Source: Synergistaceae bacterium (GTDB taxonomy: Bacteria; Synergistota; Synergistia; Synergistales; Aminobacteriaceae). From it: DNA of 35,571 bases. A model generated the notes under the pieces. The model was not told the origin of the DNA, searched no databases, and saw nothing but the letters and a program-made list of their open reading frames with translations. Position numbers and translations under genes: made by a program. Location of the stretch: contig JAISUL010000060.1 of NCBI GenBank assembly GCA_031272145.1, positions 1-35,571 of the forward strand, in the 5' to 3' direction. This document shows, piece after piece, positions 30,722-35,571 of this stretch. Position 1 is the first letter of the stretch. The number at the start of each line of letters is the position of its first letter.

Positions 30722-31041
30722 GTAGAGGAGGAGGAGCTGGCCAATTTCCGTCTCAGCATCAGCTTCCAGCCCAAGCAGGACGTCAATAGCAACCCTAACG
30801 ACAGGCGCTTCGAGCCCGCCACGCCCGCGTCCGACCTGACGCTCGACACGGAGCTGCTGAGCGGCGACAGCAGCGTCAAGTCCGCTGTGGAGCAGGCGCT
30901 CGGCAAGACGCTGGTCGTGCCGGCGGCTGCGCGACGGGCCTGCCCCTGTTCATGGTTTTACTCACGCTCGCGCTCGCGCTCGCGCTGTCCTGCTTACTCG
31001 GGCTGCGATTTTCTCTGCCGAGGAGCTCAAAACCTGATTGA
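30722..31041 (+). pseudogene. Remnant of a Synerg-CTERM surface protein, truncated and frameshifted
   Basis: An open, start-less frame from about 30722 reads EEEELANFRLSISFQPKQD and later LLSGDSSVKSAVEQALGKTL. After about 30920 the sense moves to the next frame: GGCATGLPLFMVLLTLALAL, then basic residues and TGA at 31039-31041, a Synerg-CTERM end. SVKSAVEQALGKTLVVP resembles DVMSALRQALGGREPVV of the next gene, so it is probably a decayed paralogue. The 5' part is missing; the gyrA promoter region takes its place. The gap 30642-31109 holds this remnant, the gyrA promoter and the promoter at 31038. Confidence 0.7.
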
Positions 31042-31066
31042 CTTATGTTAGTTTCTGGGGTACTAT
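31038..31066 (+). promoter_or_regulatory. Sigma70 promoter of the 809-residue surface protein gene
   Basis: TTGACT at 31038-31043, 17 bases, TACTAT at 31061-31066. The -35 box includes the stop codon of the remnant gene. Predicted start near 31073. Confidence 0.75.
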
Positions 31067-31109
31067 GTTCTGAAAGCTTTTCCAAGTCTGCCGGAGGGGT
31101 GGAACAAGA

Positions 31110-33539
31110 GTGTGGGCGTACGTTAAATTTTTGATGGCATTTATTCTGATGTTTGCGTTATTTTCAGCATCTGCCTCAAGCGCAGAGCCACTTGTCGTCG
31201 GCCATTTCGCCGTGAGCGGCGAGGCGTCCCCGTACGACTTGACGTTCACGTGCGACGGGACGGACGCGTATACGTACACTGCGGAGTTCGGGGAGCTCAT
31301 GACGGCGCTGAACCCAATCGAGTTCAAGACCATCAGAGTCCTCAGGGCGGCAACCACCGCCGACTGGGCTCAGGCTCTGGACATAGTGCCGCGTTACGCG
31401 ACGCCGGACGCCGACTTCAGCATAGAGGCAGACGCGGTTCCGTCCGAGATAGCGTCGTCGAGCCCTATGCCGGAGCCATACGCCTCCGACGAGTACAATT
31501 CGTGGCGCGAGTGCTGGGCGGTACTGGCCAATAAGAGCACCCTGACCAACGGGCTGCGCATCAGCATCAGCTTCCTGACCACGCAGGGGAATGCCTACGC
31601 CAACGAGCTGCTGAGCTTCCTTAGCTCTAGCTCGTGCTCCGCCCGCTTCGAGAAAATCTCCATCCTGAACGGCGCGGCCATAGAGATTCCGGTCTTCCTG
31701 AACGTCAAAAGCATCGCGGTTGCCACCGATTCCACGCTGGGACTCTCGGCGTTCGGCACCGATGACCTGAACGCCTCGCTCGCGAGGAAGGTCACGTTTT
31801 TGGGCAACCTCGCCATCGTCAAGTTCCCCGCGCTCACCTACGATTACGACGACTTCTACAACGCGCTCATGGTGATCCAGTCCAACGAGACCCAGAGCGG
31901 CATAGTGGTCAGAGCGGAGGCCGGCACCGCGCAGAACCCCGTGCAGAAGTACGTGACGCTGAAGGAAGCGCTGCCCGTGTCCGTCAGCCAGAGCGCCGTG
32001 CCGGACGTGAAGAGCCCGGTCGCGGGCGAGGTGCCGGTGAGGGAGTTATCGTGCCCCCAGTACTCCGGCACGGTCAGGTGGCTGCCCGACGCCCCTCTCA
32101 CCTTCGAGCTCAACTCGACGTACACCGCTCTGATAAACCTGACCGCCGCGAATGGCTACACGTTTGCCGGCCTGGCCGACCGGTTTTTCGACGTGGACGG
32201 AACGGAGGCCCAGACGCTGGCCGCCAGCAACACCGGCGACAAAGTGGCCCTGGTGGTCTTCTTCGAGTCCGGCACGAAGCCCATCACCTCCTTCGACATC
32301 CCCGGAGTCGGCCTGCCCGTGACCGGCAAGAGGCCGCCCATAACCATAGGCACGTCCGCCACACAGTACAACGGCTCGATCACCTGGACGCCGGCGACCG
32401 AGTTCTTTGAGGCAAACACGATCTACACGGCCAACATCAAGCTGACCCCGAAGAACGGCCACACCCTGGCCAGCGTTCCCGAGAACTCCTTCACCGTGGA
32501 TGGCGCCGAATCCGTCACCAACCCCGCGGGCAGCGGCGCTGTGACCGCGGTATTCCCCGTGACCGTGCAGGCCATCGACTCCCTGAACATCGCCGGCATC
32601 GAGCCGCCGAGCAGCGGCGTGGCCCCGGCGAAGAGGGTAACCGAGACCGACCAGTACACCGGCACAGTCACCTGGGAGCCCGATGACGCGTCCTTCAAGC
32701 CGGCCACGGCCTACACGGCCACGATCACCATCGTGCCGAAGAACGGCTTCACCGTGCACGGCGTGCCGGAGAACTCCTTCAAGGTTACTGGGGCCAGCGC
32801 CACCAACGCAGCGGACAGCGGCGTCGTGACCGCGGTCTTCCCGCTCACGAGGGCCGACATCACCCTTGCCCCAGGGCTGCTTACCGCCGACGTCATGTCC
32901 GCCCTGAGGCAGGCGCTGGGCGGCAGGGAGCCGGTCGTGGCCGCGGAGACTCTGCCAGAGAGGCAGGTCATGTCCCTAGGAGAGATAAGCCAGATAGGCC
33001 GGACCGCGTTCTCGGATGTTCTGACCCCCGTCGGCATGTCCGAGGGCGCCCCCAACGTGACGGTCCCCCTGCCCTCCGGCAGCAACCCCGGCGGCCAGGC
33101 CTACGTGCTGCCCCTGAAGTTCACCTTCACCCTGACGGCGGAGGACCTCAGCACCCTGGTTCTGTCGGGCACGTCTTCTCCGACCCTCACCTCGCTCAAG
33201 AACAGGGGGCTGGAGTTCTACAAGCTTCAGACCGACGGAGGCGAGCTTCTTCAGGATTTCACCAGCGCCGTGGAGAAGAAGAGCTTCGAGGCCTCCGACA
33301 TGACCTTCACACTGAGCTACATAATGGTCAACGGCGACGGCTCCCCCATGTCGGTGGAGGGCATCCCTGTGCTCTTCGACGGCGCGGACAACGGCACGCT
33401 GAACGACCCCATACTGCTCTTCAAAAGGGAGCTCGCCGCGAGTTACGGCACCGCCATGGATACGGGAGAAGGCTGCTCCGCGTGGCCGCCCATGGTGGGT
33501 CTGCTCGTCATGTGCGCGTGGATGGCTCGGAGAAAATAA
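31110..33539 (+). CDS. Synerg-CTERM surface protein with Ig-like repeats
   Basis: 809 residues from GTG, 10 bases after GGAGGGG. A signal peptide (FLMAFILMFALFSASASSA) opens the protein. The region 30-290 has no known match. Three repeats of about 90 residues (nucleotides about 31990-32310, 32310-32590, 32590-32870) share Y-x-G-x-(V/I)-x-W near the start, T-x-YTAxIx(L/I)xxKNG in the middle and ENSFxVxGA near the end, in the style of small Ig-like beta sandwiches. A distinct C-terminal region follows. The tail GEGCSAWPPMVGLLVMCAW then ARRK is a Synerg-CTERM signal. An adhesin or surface-layer role is inferred. A terminator follows directly. Confidence 0.85.
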   Translation: MWAYVKFLMAFILMFALFSASASSAEPLVVGHFAVSGEASPYDLTFTCDGTDAYTYTAEFGELMTALNPIEFKTIRVLRAATTADWAQALDIVPRYATPDADFSIEADAVPSEIASSSPMPEPYASDEYNSWRECWAVLANKSTLTNGLRISISFLTTQGNAYANELLSFLSSSSCSARFEKISILNGAAIEIPVFLNVKSIAVATDSTLGLSAFGTDDLNASLARKVTFLGNLAIVKFPALTYDYDDFYNALMVIQSNETQSGIVVRAEAGTAQNPVQKYVTLKEALPVSVSQSAVPDVKSPVAGEVPVRELSCPQYSGTVRWLPDAPLTFELNSTYTALINLTAANGYTFAGLADRFFDVDGTEAQTLAASNTGDKVALVVFFESGTKPITSFDIPGVGLPVTGKRPPITIGTSATQYNGSITWTPATEFFEANTIYTANIKLTPKNGHTLASVPENSFTVDGAESVTNPAGSGAVTAVFPVTVQAIDSLNIAGIEPPSSGVAPAKRVTETDQYTGTVTWEPDDASFKPATAYTATITIVPKNGFTVHGVPENSFKVTGASATNAADSGVVTAVFPLTRADITLAPGLLTADVMSALRQALGGREPVVAAETLPERQVMSLGEISQIGRTAFSDVLTPVGMSEGAPNVTVPLPSGSNPGGQAYVLPLKFTFTLTAEDLSTLVLSGTSSPTLTSLKNRGLEFYKLQTDGGELLQDFTSAVEKKSFEASDMTFTLSYIMVNGDGSPMSVEGIPVLFDGADNGTLNDPILLFKRELAASYGTAMDTGEGCSAWPPMVGLLVMCAWMARRK

Positions 33540-33544
33540 CATCA

Positions 33545-33577
33545 CGGGGCCTCATTATGGCCCCGGTTTTTTCTTTT
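33545..33577 (+). terminator. Intrinsic terminator
   Basis: CGGGGCC (33545-33551), a 7-base loop and GGCCCCG (33559-33565) are followed by GTTTTTTCTTTTC. It ends transcription of the 809-residue protein gene, 6 bases after its stop. Confidence 0.93.
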
Positions 33578-33594
33578 CTACCGATTCGATCGAC

Positions 33595-33609
33595 CCAGGC
33601 CTCGCCTGG
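33595..33609. other. Perfect inverted repeat before the last gene
   Basis: CCAGGC-CTC-GCCTGG lies 44 bases before the start at 33653, and GCAC-TTTT-GTGC follows near 33620-33631. Either may be an operator or leader hairpin. No convincing promoter boxes are seen here. Confidence 0.4.
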
Positions 33610-33652
33610 TGAGTTATTTGCACTTTTGTGCTCTTGAGGAGTGAAGACAAGG

Positions 33653-35571
33653 ATGTTTATACGCTCAAAATTTTCTATAACCTTGGCACTGGCACTGGCG
33701 CTTCTGGCAGCGGGCATAACCCCGGACTGGGCTGACGCATGGCCAGTATGGCCAGGCGATTTCAGTGTGTTGCGCACCGCGTCTCCGTATGAACTTAGGT
33801 TTGACTACAACGGAGTATCCCTAAAGGATTTGTGCACCGTGTTTGACAAGGACGTTATATTGGATAGTCTGGATCACGGAGCATCCACTACAGAGCAAGC
33901 TAAGGGTGAGGTTAGCTTCGACAAAATCACGGCCACGGATATTAACTCGACGGACGCGTATGCGTTTTTGGGTAGCATTCTAAACGAGTGGGTGGACAGC
34001 AAGGACGGCAACATATCTCTTGACGTCACTGCGACAAGGGTTCCGGCGGGTGTTTTCCCAGGCAGTCCTAGCCCTGATCCAAGTTGGTGGCCAACCGTCA
34101 GTTGGGATGTGATTTGGACAGGGCTTGCCAATATTAGCACAAAGCGTGCCTCGACCATCAACGTCACCTTCATAGGCAACACCTTGGAGAGCGCGGACGA
34201 ACTTCTGAAGCTCTTGAGCTCTCCTGACAGCTTGGTCAGCTTCGATAGTATAACCGTGGATCGCGCGACCATCAAGCTGCCGGCGACGGTGGATGTCGGC
34301 AGTCTTAACGTGTACGCTGCCTCTGTGGACTTGACGGCGTTTACTACCAAAAGTGCGCTGACCTCCAAGCTTGGGGGCAAGGTCACGTTTTCGTCGTGGT
34401 ACTTAGCCCCCGATCTCACCGTGGTGTTTTCCTCCTCGCTCGACGTGAGCGGTGCCCCTGCCGTCGCGAAGCTGCTCAAAACTCTTGCACCGGGGCTCGA
34501 CATGGAGGCCACGATTGTTAATGTGCAGGGCATCAACGGCATCGACCAAATACCGACGCAGATCACGCGCTTAGACGTGCCGGACGTGAGGAAGCCTGTG
34601 AGCGGTGATCACCCCGTGTTCACAGTGAATTCGGATCAGTACTATGCCGACAACGGCGAGATTTCTTGGACGCCGGCCTTGTCCCCGGACGTCGAGCTGA
34701 CTTCAGCCGACGTGTTCGTCGAGGGCGTGGCGTACACCGCGGACATTTTCTTGAACGCCAAGACCGGCTACACGTTCATGCGCTTGGACCCAGGCCTCTT
34801 CTCGGTCGACGGCGTGTCTGTCGATCGCACCCAGTCCACCGATGGCAGCGCGGATATACACCTCGTTGTCTCCTTCGACCGCACCGGCTCTGGCGACGTT
34901 GACATTAGACCGGTTACCCAAACGGCAGTTCCCGTGGAAGCCCCGGCTGTCGGCGCGTCACAAGATGTTTCAATTGAAACGGTACAGTACACCGGAACGG
35001 TCGCGTGGGATCCAAACGACGATCCCTTCAAGTGGCGGGAGCAATACACGGCGACGATAACGCTGACCGCAGCGAAAGGCTACACGTTCAACGGCGTACC
35101 GCCGGCGAGCTTCGATGTTGACCCTCACCCCGACGGAACGAGCGTCTCCGCGAAGCTCTACGGCTCGCAGATGGTCGTGACGGCGGCGTATCCAGCGACG
35201 TGCGTGACCGTCGACGTGAACTCCATCGGCATCCCGTCGACGCCCCCTGTATGGGGTCAGAAGGCGGAGTATGCGATCACTCCTACCGCTGAGTACAGCG
35301 GATCTGTTGTGTGGAACAATCTCGACCCTTCTGGCGTGTTCAAGCCGGCCACGGTCTACACGGCGAAGATAACCCTGACGGCGCAGGATGGTTATACCTT
35401 CGACGGAGTACCCCAGGACTGGTTCAAGGTCACGGGTGCCGTGAACACGGAGAACTCGGCTAACAGCGGCGTCGTGACGGCGACTTTCCCGATCACGGGG
35501 AATGGGATGTCGGCCGCGTCGGCGAGCATCATCACGGATGCCATATCGGAAGACCTGGCGAAAGTGCTGGG
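33653..35571 (+). CDS. Paralogous surface protein with Ig-like repeats (3' end outside window)
   Basis: The frame runs open from ATG 33653 to the right edge, about 639 codons. An in-frame GTG at 33641 has no room for a ribosome site; GAGGAG at 33635-33640 serves the ATG at 12 bases. The signal peptide is ITLALALALLAAGITPDWADA. The region about 60-300 aligns by eye with the preceding protein (ELLKLLSSPDSLVSFDSITV against ELLSFLSSSSCSARFEKISI; KVTFSSWYLAPDLTVVF against KVTFLGNLAIVKF). Three repeats follow (about 34575-34910, 34910-35220, 35220-35500) with QYTGTVAW, YTATITLTAAKGYTFNGVP and similar. The end, DAISEDLAKVLG, matches the start of the C-terminal region of the neighbour. The first half is visibly less GC-rich. 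A Synerg-CTERM tail is expected beyond the edge. Confidence 0.85.
   Translation, partial: MFIRSKFSITLALALALLAAGITPDWADAWPVWPGDFSVLRTASPYELRFDYNGVSLKDLCTVFDKDVILDSLDHGASTTEQAKGEVSFDKITATDINSTDAYAFLGSILNEWVDSKDGNISLDVTATRVPAGVFPGSPSPDPSWWPTVSWDVIWTGLANISTKRASTINVTFIGNTLESADELLKLLSSPDSLVSFDSITVDRATIKLPATVDVGSLNVYAASVDLTAFTTKSALTSKLGGKVTFSSWYLAPDLTVVFSSSLDVSGAPAVAKLLKTLAPGLDMEATIVNVQGINGIDQIPTQITRLDVPDVRKPVSGDHPVFTVNSDQYYADNGEISWTPALSPDVELTSADVFVEGVAYTADIFLNAKTGYTFMRLDPGLFSVDGVSVDRTQSTDGSADIHLVVSFDRTGSGDVDIRPVTQTAVPVEAPAVGASQDVSIETVQYTGTVAWDPNDDPFKWREQYTATITLTAAKGYTFNGVPPASFDVDPHPDGTSVSAKLYGSQMVVTAAYPATCVTVDVNSIGIPSTPPVWGQKAEYAITPTAEYSGSVVWNNLDPSGVFKPATVYTAKITLTAQDGYTFDGVPQDWFKVTGAVNTENSANSGVVTATFPITGNGMSAASASIITDAISEDLAKVL

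Noticed and set aside
1-35571. CRISPR array or insertion sequence
   Set aside because: No regularly spaced identical repeats and no transposase gene were seen.

Overview
The window is GC-rich, densely packed DNA from a diderm (outer-membrane) bacterium. Two proteins end in a Gly-Gly-Cys, hydrophobic segment, basic tail of the Synerg-CTERM type, and a decayed gene carries a third such end. Together with LptC/LptD, a TonB/BtuB pair, type II secretion genes and arn-type lipid A genes, this points to the phylum Synergistota. The genus cannot be read from the sequence.

Layout, left to right. (1) 1-4473: end of an unidentified gene, then a sigma70 promoter and a cobalamin riboswitch that lead into tonB, a beta-propeller-like surface protein with a Synerg-CTERM tail, and a btuB-type receptor. 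This looks like a B12-capture operon. (2) 4522-10962: cardiolipin synthase with an apparent CTG start, then two exported proteins of unknown function tightly linked to lptC and lptD. (3) 10965-13109: a reverse-strand sbcD without sbcC, and a YbhN-type membrane protein. (4) 13212-19041: a compact type II secretion operon, gspN-gspC-prepilin-gspD-gspE. (5) 19048-20717: a reverse-strand group made of a UPF0173-type hydrolase, a 59-residue protein and a phage-type BECR-like nuclease. A well-formed forward promoter and a nested set of inverted repeats lie at the nuclease 3' end. (6) 20805-24672: an M20 amidohydrolase followed by arnC, a formyltransferase-only arnA and arnD, three steps of L-Ara4N modification of lipid A. 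(7) 24682-25989: reverse-strand phage-derived debris (a frameshifted second nuclease and a gene with an internal stop) next to tRNA-Arg(CCG), a plausible old integration site. (8) 26103-30641: a reverse-strand operon gyrA-psd-pssA-msrA, linking DNA gyrase to phosphatidylethanolamine synthesis. (9) 30722-35571: a cluster of related Synerg-CTERM surface proteins: a truncated, frameshifted remnant, an intact 809-residue gene and a paralogue running off the window.

Most of the window builds or uses the cell envelope: phospholipids (cls, psd, pssA), LPS transport and modification (lptC, lptD, arn), type II secretion, and surface proteins with a C-terminal sorting tail. The points most worth following are the BtuG-like role proposed for the propeller protein, the nuclease/small-protein pair with its structured, promoter-bearing 3' end, and the possible link between type II secretion and Synerg-CTERM proteins.
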